Positions 8,062 to 16,488 of a DNA stretch of 64,000 nucleotides are shown here, in pieces. The DNA comes from Spirosoma spitsbergense DSM 19989 (GTDB lineage: Bacteria; Bacteroidota; Bacteroidia; Cytophagales; Spirosomataceae), in assembly GCF_000374085.1 (NCBI RefSeq), contig NZ_KB893388.1, positions 124,001 through 188,000 on the forward strand, read 5' to 3'. The position numbers and the translations under genes were made by a program. The notes under the pieces were generated by a model, which saw nothing but the letters and a program-made list of their open reading frames with translations, searched no databases and was not told the DNA's origin. Position 1 is the stretch's first letter, and every line of letters starts with the position of its first letter.

Positions 8062-9042
8062 ATGAAAAAAGTAATGAAAATCCTCGGCTTGGTACTGGGT
8101 AGCGTGGTGCTGCTGCTGGCCGGGTTCTGCGCGTATGTAGCAGCTGTGGGCGTTCCCATCTATGACCCACCCGCCATCCCGAAAACTACGGTAGCCGTAA
8201 CACCCTCCCGCGTGGTACGGGGTGAAGTAATCGCCCAGATCCAGTGTATGTCGTGCCATACCGATAAGGATAAACACCTGACGGGTAAGTATCTGGCCGA
8301 GGTGCCTGCCCTGTTTGGGAAGCTGTATTCCAAAAATATCACTCAGGACAAAGAGAAGGGCATTGGTAACTGGACTGATGGCGAACTGATCTATTTTCTG
8401 CGAACAGGGATCCGGCGGGATGGTTCCTACGCAGCCATCATGCCCCAGTATCCCAACATGGCCGACGAGGATCTACAGTCGGTAGTGGCGTGGCTGCGTT
8501 CAGATCGCTTTCCGGTGCAGGCATCGAAACAGGAACCCCAATCGTCGGAACTCAGTTTTGTGTCGAAACTACTGACGCATACCCTGATGAAGCCCCTGCC
8601 GTATCCACAGTCATTTATTCCGCAACCCGATAGTAATGACCTGGTGGCGCTGGGTAAATACACGGCCGATGCCATTGGGGATTGTTACAGTTGTCATTCC
8701 GGCGATCTGGTTGATCAGGACAAAGTGCATACAACTAAAACCAAAGGGTACTACGGCGGTGGTATTGAAATGGTTGGCGAAGGGGGCCAAAAAGTAATAA
8801 CGGCTAACCTGACGTTCGATGAGGAGACCGGTATTGCCCGGAAATACACCAGAGAACAGTTTATCCGGGCGGTGAAGTCGGGCGTGCGGCCCGACGGCAG
8901 CATACTGAAGTATCCGATGGAGCCGAAAATAGTGTTGTCGGATCGGGAAGTAGGGGCTATTTATGACTACCTGAAAACGGTCCCGAAAATTAAAAATGAC
9001 ATCGCCAAAAAGAACGCTGAGTTACAACTGGTAGAAAAGTAA
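8062..9042 (+). CDS. Membrane-anchored diheme c-type cytochrome
   Basis: 326 aa from the ATG at 8062; the repeat promoter upstream and the N-terminal anchor (MKKVMKILGLVLGSVVLLLA) decide this start. Two CxxCH heme sites are visible, CMSCH at 62-66 and CYSCH at 208-212, each followed by a Met-containing segment that could supply the sixth ligand (AAIMPQYPNM; LKYPMEP). The protein should carry electrons on the periplasmic side of the inner membrane. No oxidase or dehydrogenase lies next to it, so its electron donor and acceptor are unknown; the neighbours are regulatory genes. It is a likely member of the 21-bp direct-repeat regulon. Confidence 0.85.
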   Translation: MKKVMKILGLVLGSVVLLLAGFCAYVAAVGVPIYDPPAIPKTTVAVTPSRVVRGEVIAQIQCMSCHTDKDKHLTGKYLAEVPALFGKLYSKNITQDKEKGIGNWTDGELIYFLRTGIRRDGSYAAIMPQYPNMADEDLQSVVAWLRSDRFPVQASKQEPQSSELSFVSKLLTHTLMKPLPYPQSFIPQPDSNDLVALGKYTADAIGDCYSCHSGDLVDQDKVHTTKTKGYYGGGIEMVGEGGQKVITANLTFDEETGIARKYTREQFIRAVKSGVRPDGSILKYPMEPKIVLSDREVGAIYDYLKTVPKIKNDIAKKNAELQLVEK

Positions 9043-9052
9043 ACCCTGTAGT

Positions 9053-9100
9053 AATGAATACTGGATATTGCCTGTCACTAGCCATTATCCGGTATTCATT
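9053..9100 (+). terminator. Hairpin after the cytochrome c gene
   Basis: A 15-bp stem (9053-9067 with 9086-9100; aatgaatac, then ggata against tatcc, then gtattcatt) with one T/G wobble and an 18-nt loop, followed by a short T-rich run. It begins 10 bp after the stop codon. The poor T tract makes termination plausible but not certain. Confidence 0.5.
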
Positions 9101-9146
9101 TTACATTCGGTACCCTAAATCGTGATCCGGTGTAAATGATTAGTTG

Positions 9147-10184
9147 ATGCCGCAATTGAATGATAAATGGATGCGCATTGTGGGCGTTCCCATGCTGGCC
9201 CTGACAGGCCAGTGGATGATGTATGGCTATACGAATGTACCTTACCCGGACGATTGGCGCATTCCGGTTTTTTTTATACTGGGAGCCATCATCGTCTGGG
9301 AGTGCAACCGATGGGGGATCATTCTCTCCCGTCGGCGTTATCCCGGTCTGGCGCAAACTGCCCGTCGGGTACTGGCTCAGTTACTCTGGTTCATTGTGTT
9401 TGCCGCCCTCATTCGCATCAGTCAGACGTATCTGTACCATCGTATCGGATTATTTCCATCGGAAGACTATTTCCTGCTTAAGCCCTATTTTTTCAACACG
9501 CTCGTAGCCGTTTTTGGTACGGTTCAGGTGGCCGCAATTTTCGAGGGCATTTACCTGTATCATCGCTGGAAAGTTACCTACACCGAAACGCTGGAATTGA
9601 AAAAGTCGAGTTTGCAGAGTCAGCTTGAGTCGCTGAAAATGCAGATAAATCCCCATTTCCTGTTTAATAACCTGAACTCCCTGTCTTCGCTGATTACCAG
9701 CGATGCCGGACAGGCCGAACTGTTTCTGGATGAGCTGTCATCGGTATATCGGTACCTGCTCCAGCAGAACAATCGTGATCTCTGCCCGCTGGCTGACGAG
9801 TTGAATTTTATCAAGGCCTATTTTCACCTGCTCAAAACCCGGCATGGCAACGGTATTGTTCTGGAAACGAACATCGACTTGAAGTATATGCTGTATCTAA
9901 TGCCGCCCCTGACCCTGCAGCTTCTCTTCGAAAATGCGATTAAACTCAATGTTATCTCGGCAAACAGTCCCCTGATAATCAGGTTGTATACGCAGGAGGG
10001 GAATCTCTGCGTACAGAATAATCTGCAACCAAAAAAGACGCTGGTGCATTCGAACCGGATTGGGTTACAGAATATAATCGCGAAATATAAACTGATTGGT
10101 CAGGCACCGGTTGTGGTGCGGCATACGGGGGAGGGGTTTCTGGTGTGTATACCCCTGCTCGCGCCATCGGCAACGTTGCTGTAA
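9147..10184 (+). CDS. LytS-type membrane sensor histidine kinase
   Basis: 345 aa from the ATG at 9147; the TTG three bases earlier is less likely. Four transmembrane helices fill residues about 10-145 (for example ILGAIIVWECNRW and LLWFIVFAALIRIS). The His_kinase domain (PF06580) follows with the phosphoacceptor motif QINPHFLFNNLNSLSSLI near residue 170 and a G-box-like end (IGLQNIIAKYKLIG). The N box reads LFENAIKLN, where the paralogues have ENAVKHN, so a usually conserved His is Leu. It has no response regulator gene next to it. A minus-strand paralogue lies 19 bp beyond its stop. Confidence 0.88.
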   Translation: MPQLNDKWMRIVGVPMLALTGQWMMYGYTNVPYPDDWRIPVFFILGAIIVWECNRWGIILSRRRYPGLAQTARRVLAQLLWFIVFAALIRISQTYLYHRIGLFPSEDYFLLKPYFFNTLVAVFGTVQVAAIFEGIYLYHRWKVTYTETLELKKSSLQSQLESLKMQINPHFLFNNLNSLSSLITSDAGQAELFLDELSSVYRYLLQQNNRDLCPLADELNFIKAYFHLLKTRHGNGIVLETNIDLKYMLYLMPPLTLQLLFENAIKLNVISANSPLIIRLYTQEGNLCVQNNLQPKKTLVHSNRIGLQNIIAKYKLIGQAPVVVRHTGEGFLVCIPLLAPSATLL

Positions 10185-10203
10185 CACCTGCTTCTTAATC
10201 GAC

Positions 10204-11226
10204 TTATACGAGGGGTAACGTCACGCGAAACGCCTGACCATCGTCTTCAATGGTTGGTGCGGGCTGGTCCAGCATCTGGTATTTGGTCAGGATGTTACTT
10301 AATCCCACCCCGTTCGACAGGGTGCGGCCGGGTTTTCGCTGCAGGTTGTTGCTGACAACCAGGCATTGGGCGGTGGCGGTGAGGGTAATAGTAAGGGGTT
10401 GCTCGGGCAGGATGATATTGTGTTTTACGGCATTCTCGATCAGCAGTTGTAGCGTCAAAGGTGGCAGTTGTCGGGTTTCGGCACCGGACTGAACCGTAAT
10501 GGCCAGCGTGAGTGAATCGCCATGGCGGGTTTTCAGCAGATGGTAGTATGACTCGATAAAGTCAAGTTCGCTGGCCAGGGGTACCAGCGGGGATTCATTA
10601 CTCCGGAGCAGATACCGGTATACCGTACTCAGTTCTTCGGCAAACGCGCTGGCCTGGAGGGGATTTTCATCAATCAACGAGATCAGCGAGTTGAGACTAT
10701 TGAACAGAAAATGCGGATTTACCTGTTGCCGGAGCGCATCCAGCTGCGTCTGTAGCTGGGCTTTACTGAGCGTTTCTACTTCCTGTCGTGACTGTTGCCA
10801 GTAGTTGAAACTGTCCATACCCTCGTACGTTACGACCACAATGGCCACAATAACGGTCGTATACAGAAGGGCAAACCCCAGTCGGGTAAAGCCAAACTCG
10901 AACCCCGGTAAATTGACGCCCCAATAGAGGGCATACAGAAGACTGGCATTGACAACGGACGATGCGGAGGTACTCGCAAATCGGTAGAGAGACCGCCTGA
11001 TGAATGGCATCTTGCCGTATTTTCGATTGATGTATAAGGCAATCTGGTTATTGAGCAGCCAGTTCAGAAACGATTCGATGAAGGCGAATAGCGATGCCAG
11101 GACAAGGGTTGTACTGTTGGACCAGTAGGCATTGCCGATCATAATCCAGTTGAGCAGGCCGATGTAAATGGGCAACACAATCAGCTGCAGAAGCCAGTCA
11201 TAGCGGGAGTAATGAATTGACTTCAT
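10204..11226 (-). CDS. LytS-type membrane sensor histidine kinase
   Basis: 340 aa from the ATG at 11226. This start is preferred over the ATG at 11283 because the paralogue at 22152-23240 begins at the equivalent position (MKSIHYSRYDWLLQ here, MNVPQYSRYDWLLQ there). Four hydrophobic helices (about 10-145) precede the His_kinase domain with NPHFLFNSLNSLISLID; the N box is LIENAVKHN and the C-terminal G box GVGLSNILTKYQML. It shares long identical runs with the 22152 kinase and is clearly its duplicate. It is divergent from the membrane LytTR gene at 11304 with 77 bp between the start codons, which suggests a functional pair. Confidence 0.88.
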   Translation of the reverse strand: MKSIHYSRYDWLLQLIVLPIYIGLLNWIMIGNAYWSNSTTLVLASLFAFIESFLNWLLNNQIALYINRKYGKMPFIRRSLYRFASTSASSVVNASLLYALYWGVNLPGFEFGFTRLGFALLYTTVIVAIVVVTYEGMDSFNYWQQSRQEVETLSKAQLQTQLDALRQQVNPHFLFNSLNSLISLIDENPLQASAFAEELSTVYRYLLRSNESPLVPLASELDFIESYYHLLKTRHGDSLTLAITVQSGAETRQLPPLTLQLLIENAVKHNIILPEQPLTITLTATAQCLVVSNNLQRKPGRTLSNGVGLSNILTKYQMLDQPAPTIEDDGQAFRVTLPLV

Positions 11227-11303
11227 AGGGCCACGAGGACGGGATTGGGAAATAGGGTACTCAAAACTACAGATAAACACCATACACCCGTCGCAGACCA
11301 GTT

Positions 11304-12164
11304 ATGAAAAAGATAGCCTATCCCGATAAACTTGCACGCGTAGTGGGCATCCCGGTTTGGTCCTTCCTGTTTCGACTCATCGGCGATCCATCGCCCCTGG
11401 GCGACCTGCTACAAAATTCCCTTTTTTACCTCGATGTCGTTGTTGTGATCGGGGTCAATATACTTCTTTGGGAGTCTAACCGATGGCTCATTCAGCAAAT
11501 GGATACCCGCTATTCCTGGGCTATGCAGCCTCTCCATCGTTTTTACGTGCAGGCTGGGGTAGCCTTTATCTGGACGGTGGGCGTTATCGCCCTGTTCAGT
11601 CTGGGGTATAACAACCTTATTCTGCAACGTCCTGCTCCCTTCAACCTGTCTATCACGATTTCCAATGATATACCTATTGGCCTGCTGTTTATCCTGCTTC
11701 TGCATATGGGCTACACCATGTACTGGATGGTCCGGTATCACCGGCATACAGTGGCCGGGTTGCAACAGAAAATTGCCCGGCTGAAATCTGCCAGCCCAAT
11801 CATATTTTCGGGGGGCAACCAACCAGGGGCAAGAACGCTGCTGGTCAACCACGGCAAAGCACAGGTACCGATTACTACCGATCAGGTAGCATTTATTTTT
11901 ATCGCCAATGAAGTTAGTATTGTCAAAACGGCCGATAGCAAATCATTTGTCCTTGACCTGACGATGGAACAGGTAGCCGAACGCCTGTCGTCGGCTGATT
12001 TCTTCCGGCTCAACCGCCAGTTTCTGGTAAATCGGCAAGCCATCCAGCGTGTAGAAAACGATGGTGTCGGGCGAATTGTACTTTATCTGAAACCATCCCA
12101 CGCTGAAGAAGTAGTCGTTAGTCGCCGTCGGGTAGCTGAGTTCCGGCAGTGGATGCAAACATAG
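11304..12164 (+). CDS. Membrane-anchored LytTR transcription regulator without receiver domain
   Basis: 286 aa. The N-terminal 150 residues contain four transmembrane helices and resemble the sensor part of the neighbouring LytS-type kinases: RVVGIP near the start and LLWESNRW correspond to RIVGVP and IVWECNRW in the kinase at 9147. A short coiled segment (HTVAGLQQKIARLKS) leads to a LytTR DNA-binding domain (about 178-286) with VAFIFIANEVSIVKTADSKS and FFRLNRQFLVNRQAIQRV. There is no receiver domain, so it would act as a one-component regulator or be controlled through membrane contacts with the kinases. It is transcribed divergently from the kinase at 10204-11226. Confidence 0.85.
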   Translation: MKKIAYPDKLARVVGIPVWSFLFRLIGDPSPLGDLLQNSLFYLDVVVVIGVNILLWESNRWLIQQMDTRYSWAMQPLHRFYVQAGVAFIWTVGVIALFSLGYNNLILQRPAPFNLSITISNDIPIGLLFILLLHMGYTMYWMVRYHRHTVAGLQQKIARLKSASPIIFSGGNQPGARTLLVNHGKAQVPITTDQVAFIFIANEVSIVKTADSKSFVLDLTMEQVAERLSSADFFRLNRQFLVNRQAIQRVENDGVGRIVLYLKPSHAEEVVVSRRRVAEFRQWMQT

Positions 12165-12187
12165 GCAAATGGGCCTTTTTGCCGGTT

Positions 12188-12280
12188 ACCATTCACCTTT
12201 TCATTCCGACCATTCACCTTTCTTTGTGCGCCAGTGGGGGTTTTAGAGCCGACACAGGCTGTTTTTTACCCCCACTTTTG
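12188..12280 (+). promoter_or_regulatory. Direct-repeat promoter I (beta-barrel gene)
   Basis: Two identical decamers ACCATTCACC at 12188 and 12209, a 21-bp period. A third copy expected at 12230 is degenerate (GCCAGTGGGG). The octamer CACTTTTG starts at 12273, 43 bp after that third position, so the phase matches the other repeat promoters even though the proximal half-site is weak. The start codon of the next gene is at 12308. Confidence 0.5.
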
Positions 12281-12307
12281 TGGCGTAAACAACGCTACAA
12301 AAGCATA

Positions 12308-12892
12308 ATGAAAACGATAGAAATTACCATCCTTACCTGGCTGTCGGCCCTTGCCGGTGTCACTGCTCAGGACTTGTCAGCTGCCCACCAGGGCCTGCCG
12401 TTGACCATCAGTCTCTTTATCGAGTCGATCAGCCTGCCTACGTTCAGGAACATTCAGAGAGGAGGACTTGGGCTTAAAATAGGCACTGAATTTTACTACC
12501 GGAATAGCCCCGGCTCTCAGGTAATCCAGACCCTGACGGTGGGCTACTACCACCATCCCCGTGTTCAGAGTGGGCTATTTGTCAACACCACAATTGGTTA
12601 CCGGAAATACATTGGCGGCTTTTTTACGGATGTCTTCATAGGTGGTGGTGCGTTGCTGCTTCGGCCCGTAGCCCATTCATACGTCCGCGACGAGAGTACG
12701 GGTAATTACCGAAAAGCCCCGGCTACGCAATGCAACTTTATGCCAGTGGTAAAGACGGGTGTCGGTTATCGTTTTCCGAACCGGACACTGGTTTTTGCCC
12801 GTTACGAACTGTTCGGCGAAATGCCTTTCCGCTCGCTTATTCTGCCTCATCAGTCAATCAGTATTGGTACGCAACTTGCCTTGCCGAATTAA
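12308..12892 (+). CDS. Probable outer-membrane beta-barrel protein
   Basis: 194 aa from the ATG at 12308; this start gives a signal peptide (MKTIEITILTWLSALAG, cut near VTAQD), whereas the ATG at 12149 would overlap the LytTR gene and put the repeat promoter inside the coding region. The mature part alternates hydrophobic and polar residues with Gly and aromatic positions typical of short beta-hairpins (KIGTEFYYRN, LTVGYYHHP, NTTIGYRKY, GVGYRFPN) and ends SISIGTQLALPN. This suggests a small eight-stranded barrel. It is followed by the serine hydrolase gene after 32 bp, so the two are probably one operon under promoter I. No specific family is recognised. Confidence 0.6.
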   Translation: MKTIEITILTWLSALAGVTAQDLSAAHQGLPLTISLFIESISLPTFRNIQRGGLGLKIGTEFYYRNSPGSQVIQTLTVGYYHHPRVQSGLFVNTTIGYRKYIGGFFTDVFIGGGALLLRPVAHSYVRDESTGNYRKAPATQCNFMPVVKTGVGYRFPNRTLVFARYELFGEMPFRSLILPHQSISIGTQLALPN

Positions 12893-12924
12893 CACCACGG
12901 GCATCGTCAATCTCCTATAAACCA

Positions 12925-14073
12925 ATGAATACGAAACAAACCGCCCGCACACTGGCACTCGTATGGCTAATGATAACGGCCTGCGCTCAGGAACCCATTG
13001 CACCGGTAACCGATTCCGTTACGGCATCGAACCCGTGGCAGCGGCACCTCAGAAATGATATGTACCGACAGGCTCTGCAAATGTTCAACCAACGCTGGAA
13101 GCAACCCGGCACCACCCTGCTCCTGAAACGGGCCAACGAACCTGTCTGGATGGGAGCGGTTGGGAAATCGAACCTGGAGCTGCAAACCAACCTGCGCACT
13201 ACCGACCCATTTCGGGCGGCCAGTATTACCAAAACATTCGTAGCGATTGCCGTTATGAAGTTGCAGGAACAGGGTGAACTTCAACTTGATAACACGCTGG
13301 GTATGCTACTGCCCGACATGGTCGGGCGGGTGGCCGGGGCCGACCGGATTACCCTCCGGCAGATGCTTTCGCACACCAGCGGCCTGTTCGATCCGACCAA
13401 TGACGGTGTTCAGTATCAGCTCGATCTACTCAATGACCCCGCCCTTCGACTGGCTATGTCTACCCAGCAGGTACTGGCCAGATACGTTTACGGGCGACCG
13501 CTCCGGTTTGAACCCGGCGAGCAGTTTGGATACAGTAACACCAATTACTGGTTGTTGGGTATGGTGATTGAGAAGATAACAGGTCAGCCCCTCCAATCGG
13601 TACTTGACACGGTTATCTTCAAGCCTGCTGGCCTGACACATACCTACCTGGAGTCGCGTGATGACCGGGATGTGGTTCGGGGATATACTGATTTTTACAA
13701 CAATGGAAAACTCATGGATATAACCGCGCTGGATCGGGCCGACAGTCAGGGACGGGCCAGCGGGGGACTTATTACGACGATTGAAGACCTGTTTCGATTT
13801 AGTGAAGCCCTTTTTAGGGGCACGCTCATTCGTAAAGCATCCTTAACCGCAATGATGACGCTCCAGCCCGTTCGGCGTGGAACGACTGAATATGGGTTGG
13901 GGCTGGATTCCTATGCATCGCCTTTGGGTGTGGCCTGGGGTCATAACGGCACCCTGCTGGGCGTTGATGCCAACTGGTTCTATTTTCCTGACAAACAGGC
14001 TACCTATATTCTTTTCGGCAACAACGGGAGCGGAGCCGATAAGTCGTTTATCCATGAACTATTGACGAGTTGA
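12925..14073 (+). CDS. Serine hydrolase of the beta-lactamase/class C family (lipoprotein)
   Basis: 382 aa from the ATG at 12925, chosen because it gives a lipoprotein signal (LALVWLMITAC, Cys20). The PF00144 catalytic motifs are present: SxxK as S100-I-T-K103, YxN as Y203-S-N205 (FGYSNTNYW), and a C-terminal HNG motif (WGHNGTLLG) in the place of KTG/HTG. Proteins of this type include DD-carboxypeptidases, esterases and class C beta-lactamases; the envelope location fits a peptidase or esterase role, and resistance should not be assumed. It lies 32 bp after the barrel gene on the same strand. A hairpin containing the next repeat promoter follows the stop. Confidence 0.85.
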   Translation: MNTKQTARTLALVWLMITACAQEPIAPVTDSVTASNPWQRHLRNDMYRQALQMFNQRWKQPGTTLLLKRANEPVWMGAVGKSNLELQTNLRTTDPFRAASITKTFVAIAVMKLQEQGELQLDNTLGMLLPDMVGRVAGADRITLRQMLSHTSGLFDPTNDGVQYQLDLLNDPALRLAMSTQQVLARYVYGRPLRFEPGEQFGYSNTNYWLLGMVIEKITGQPLQSVLDTVIFKPAGLTHTYLESRDDRDVVRGYTDFYNNGKLMDITALDRADSQGRASGGLITTIEDLFRFSEALFRGTLIRKASLTAMMTLQPVRRGTTEYGLGLDSYASPLGVAWGHNGTLLGVDANWFYFPDKQATYILFGNNGSGADKSFIHELLTS

Positions 14074-14132
14074 TGTGCTGAAGAGCTTATAAATGAACCT
14101 CTTCGGGAATTCTGTGAACCGCTACACAAAAG

Positions 14133-14204
14133 TCGCTTCATCAGCGGCTTTTGTCGTTTCAGCGAAGTTGCCACTCGTTTGGCGACGGGTACTGCGCACC
14201 TTTG
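14133..14204 (+). promoter_or_regulatory. Direct-repeat promoter C, overlapping a terminator-like hairpin
   Basis: Decamers TCGCTTCATC at 14133 and TCGTTTCAGC at 14154 (21-bp period); octamer CACCTTTG at 14197, 43 bp after the second decamer. The first decamer sits inside a hairpin (aaaagtcgc, loop ttcatca, gcggctttt; about 14129-14152) that could terminate the serine hydrolase transcript. The next gene starts at 14328. Confidence 0.7.
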
Positions 14205-14327
14205 GCCCTGCAAACACAATGGCGATTCCTTAGAGCCTTTTTCAACTACCGGCGCGACCGGTGAAACTCCTGCGCCAACACGCCCCAATGAACTCATTCT
14301 CCAACGATTAGTAAACAACAACAATCT

Positions 14328-15278
14328 ATGAAAAAGCCAATCTGTTTCTTCAGTCTGATCGCTGCTGCACTCCTGAGCCTGGTAGCCATGCACCCGACCG
14401 ATGTGCTGACCGACACGGGTGTTACGATGAACAATATTCAGTGGAGTACACTGGCGAATCTACGTCAGGAAGGCAAACTGATTTTCCAGACTAACACCTT
14501 AATGCGCGAGACTTCCCGGCGCATTCCAGCCAGTGCCCGGGTAGCCACTGTACGCATGTTAGGCAAGGTGGTTCGCAGCTACGTGGAGTCGGCGTCGTTC
14601 AAACAGGCTTACCGTCAGTCCATGCGCGAACAGTTTCCGGTCGATGAAACGTACAGTGATGACAACATAGCCCGGCATGAAGCCGAGGTCAACGGGTCCG
14701 ATGCCGCCGTGGCCAGTCAGATGACGGCCATGCAGCAGGCTTTTGCGCAACTGGAGCCGACCATGCTCTACACTGCCATTCAGATGCAGCTACACCAACA
14801 GGAAACGGAACTGGCAGGCGTACAGGGTAGCGAACGCCAGACGATGGCCCGGAATATTGCCGAAATAAAACGGCTGCTAGCGGTCAATGCGGGTAAACCA
14901 GCCGAATTTAAAAAGCAGTATCTGGCCTATCAGCAGCAACAGATGAAGCAAAGTGCTCAGCAGAACGTGGGCGAAGCCCGTACTCAATTAGCTGAAGTGA
15001 AAGCCGGTAATGAAGCCTATCGGCAGCAGAAAGCCGCGCTGGATGCGCACAGTGATTTCCTGCCCCGGCTGCGTAACCAGTTACAGACGTTTATTACCCT
15101 CTGCAACAACGTTGATTTTGAGGCTCGATTGATGCCATACGGGTCGAAGCGGGAGTTTGTTAACCCAACTTACCGGAACAAACCAGCGGAGTGGAAACTG
15201 CTTTACCGAATTGGAAAAGAGCCCGTTATGGCCGCACGGGATTTTGCCCAGTCCTGGCTGGCTGATTTATCCCGCTAA
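14328..15278 (+). CDS. Secreted helical protein of unknown function
   Basis: 316 aa. The N-terminus is a signal peptide (MKKPICFFSLIAAALLSLVA). The rest is almost entirely helical and charged, with Gln/Ala-rich coiled-coil stretches (LHQQETELAGVQGSERQ; AYQQQQMKQSAQQNVGEA). No catalytic or binding motif was recognised. It stands alone between repeat promoter C and a bidirectional terminator, so it is probably a single-gene transcript of the direct-repeat regulon. The predicted location is the periplasm. Confidence 0.65.
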   Translation: MKKPICFFSLIAAALLSLVAMHPTDVLTDTGVTMNNIQWSTLANLRQEGKLIFQTNTLMRETSRRIPASARVATVRMLGKVVRSYVESASFKQAYRQSMREQFPVDETYSDDNIARHEAEVNGSDAAVASQMTAMQQAFAQLEPTMLYTAIQMQLHQQETELAGVQGSERQTMARNIAEIKRLLAVNAGKPAEFKKQYLAYQQQQMKQSAQQNVGEARTQLAEVKAGNEAYRQQKAALDAHSDFLPRLRNQLQTFITLCNNVDFEARLMPYGSKREFVNPTYRNKPAEWKLLYRIGKEPVMAARDFAQSWLADLSR

Positions 15279-15415
15279 AGCAGGCAAGTGCCTTTAATTT
15301 GCTTGGATTGCTTGTTTGGACAGGGCTTTTCTACCAATAAGAACCTCGTAGAGCCGGGCCACCATTGTCGTGGAAACATCGTAGAGAAAAAACATTCACA
15401 CGTGGGCAAACACAA

Positions 15416-15449
15416 AAAAGCCGCGTTCAGTCTTGCTGACGCGGCTTTT
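15416..15449. terminator. Bidirectional intrinsic terminator
   Basis: An 11-bp perfect stem (aaaagccgcgt / acgcggctttt) with a short loop and T runs on both strands, placed between the convergent gene ends at 15278 and 15481. It can serve both genes. Confidence 0.85.
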
Positions 15450-15480
15450 CTTACAGTGATCGGGGCACACGAACGGGTTA

Positions 15481-16488
15481 TCAGGGTTGCCCGTTGCCCC
15501 CTGCCGATCCGTACACCTGTCCGGTAGCAAAACTGGCATCGTTGGCTGCCAACTGAACATAAATGGAGGCCAGTTCGGCGGGTTGGCCGGGTCTTCCCAG
15601 AGCCGTGCTGCCACCAAAGTTCTTTACTTTCTCCTCAGTAGCTCCTCCACTGGGTTGTAGGGGTGTCCAGATGGGGCCGGGTGCTACGCCATTCACCCGG
15701 ATTCCTTTCGGGCCGAGCTGCTTGGCCAGCGACTTGACATAATTCATTGTAGCTGCTTTGGTTTGCGCGTAGTCATACAGGTTGGGTGAGGGGTCGTATG
15801 CCTGTTCTGAGGTCGTACCAATAATGGTTGAGCCGGGCGGCATGTGCGGCAAAGCGGCTTTAATGATCCAGAAGGGGGCATAAATGTTGGTCTTCATGGT
15901 TGCATCGAAGTCCTCCGTGGTCATATCCAGAATCGACTCACGAGCCTGTTGTCGACCCGCATTGCTAACCAGAATGTCCAGACCACCCAGCCCCTTCACG
16001 GCTTCGTCAACCAAGCGTTTGCAGAAGGCCTCATCGCGAATGTCGCCGGGAATGGCAATGGCTTTCCGGCCTTCCGCCTTGATCAGCGCAATTACTTCCC
16101 TGGCATCCGGTTCCTCGGCTGGTAGGTAGTTAATGGCTACATCCGCCCCTTCGCGGGCATAGGCAATGGCGTCTGCCCGTCCCATACCCGAATCTCCGCC
16201 GGTAATCAACGCTTTCCGACCAGCCAAACGTCCCGATCCTTTATAGCTGGTTTCGCCATGATCGGGACGAGGGTCCATCTGGCTGGCGAGGCCGGGAAAG
16301 GGCTGCATGGGCGTGTTAAACGGTGGCCTGGGGTACTTAGTGGTTGGATCGCTGAGGACTGCCGAAGCGGCTGCATCTGGGTGTTGCGTGCCCGAAGTTG
16401 CCAACACGGGTGTGGCCATTGCCGTGGCTATGCTACCTCCTGATCCGCCAATGACCTGACGGCTGCTGAGTTGATTCTCCTGATACAT
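15481..16488 (-). CDS. SDR-family oxidoreductase (YhxC/YdaD-like)
   Basis: 335 aa. After a variable N-terminal extension of about 85 residues (DPTTKYPRPPF, then FPGLASQMDPRPDHGETSY), the Rossmann domain starts with RKALITGGDSGMGRA (TGxxxGxG cofactor motif). The NAG motif (ILVSNAGRQQ), the catalytic Ser region (IIGTTSEQAYD) and the YxxxK pair (YDYAQTKAA) are all present. The extension with the PFPGLxxxMxPxPDHGE pattern is typical of a stress-related SDR subgroup (YhxC, YdaD and relatives), which probably use NAD(P)H on an unknown carbonyl substrate. The gene is single, ends at a shared terminator, and faces the helical protein gene. Confidence 0.88.
   Translation of the reverse strand: MYQENQLSSRQVIGGSGGSIATAMATPVLATSGTQHPDAAASAVLSDPTTKYPRPPFNTPMQPFPGLASQMDPRPDHGETSYKGSGRLAGRKALITGGDSGMGRADAIAYAREGADVAINYLPAEEPDAREVIALIKAEGRKAIAIPGDIRDEAFCKRLVDEAVKGLGGLDILVSNAGRQQARESILDMTTEDFDATMKTNIYAPFWIIKAALPHMPPGSTIIGTTSEQAYDPSPNLYDYAQTKAATMNYVKSLAKQLGPKGIRVNGVAPGPIWTPLQPSGGATEEKVKNFGGSTALGRPGQPAELASIYVQLAANDASFATGQVYGSAGGNGQP

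Noticed and set aside
12925-14073. Serine hydrolase considered as a beta-lactamase resistance gene
   Set aside because: The class C-like motifs are shared by many esterases and peptidases, and the terminal motif is HNG rather than KTG. Resistance cannot be inferred.
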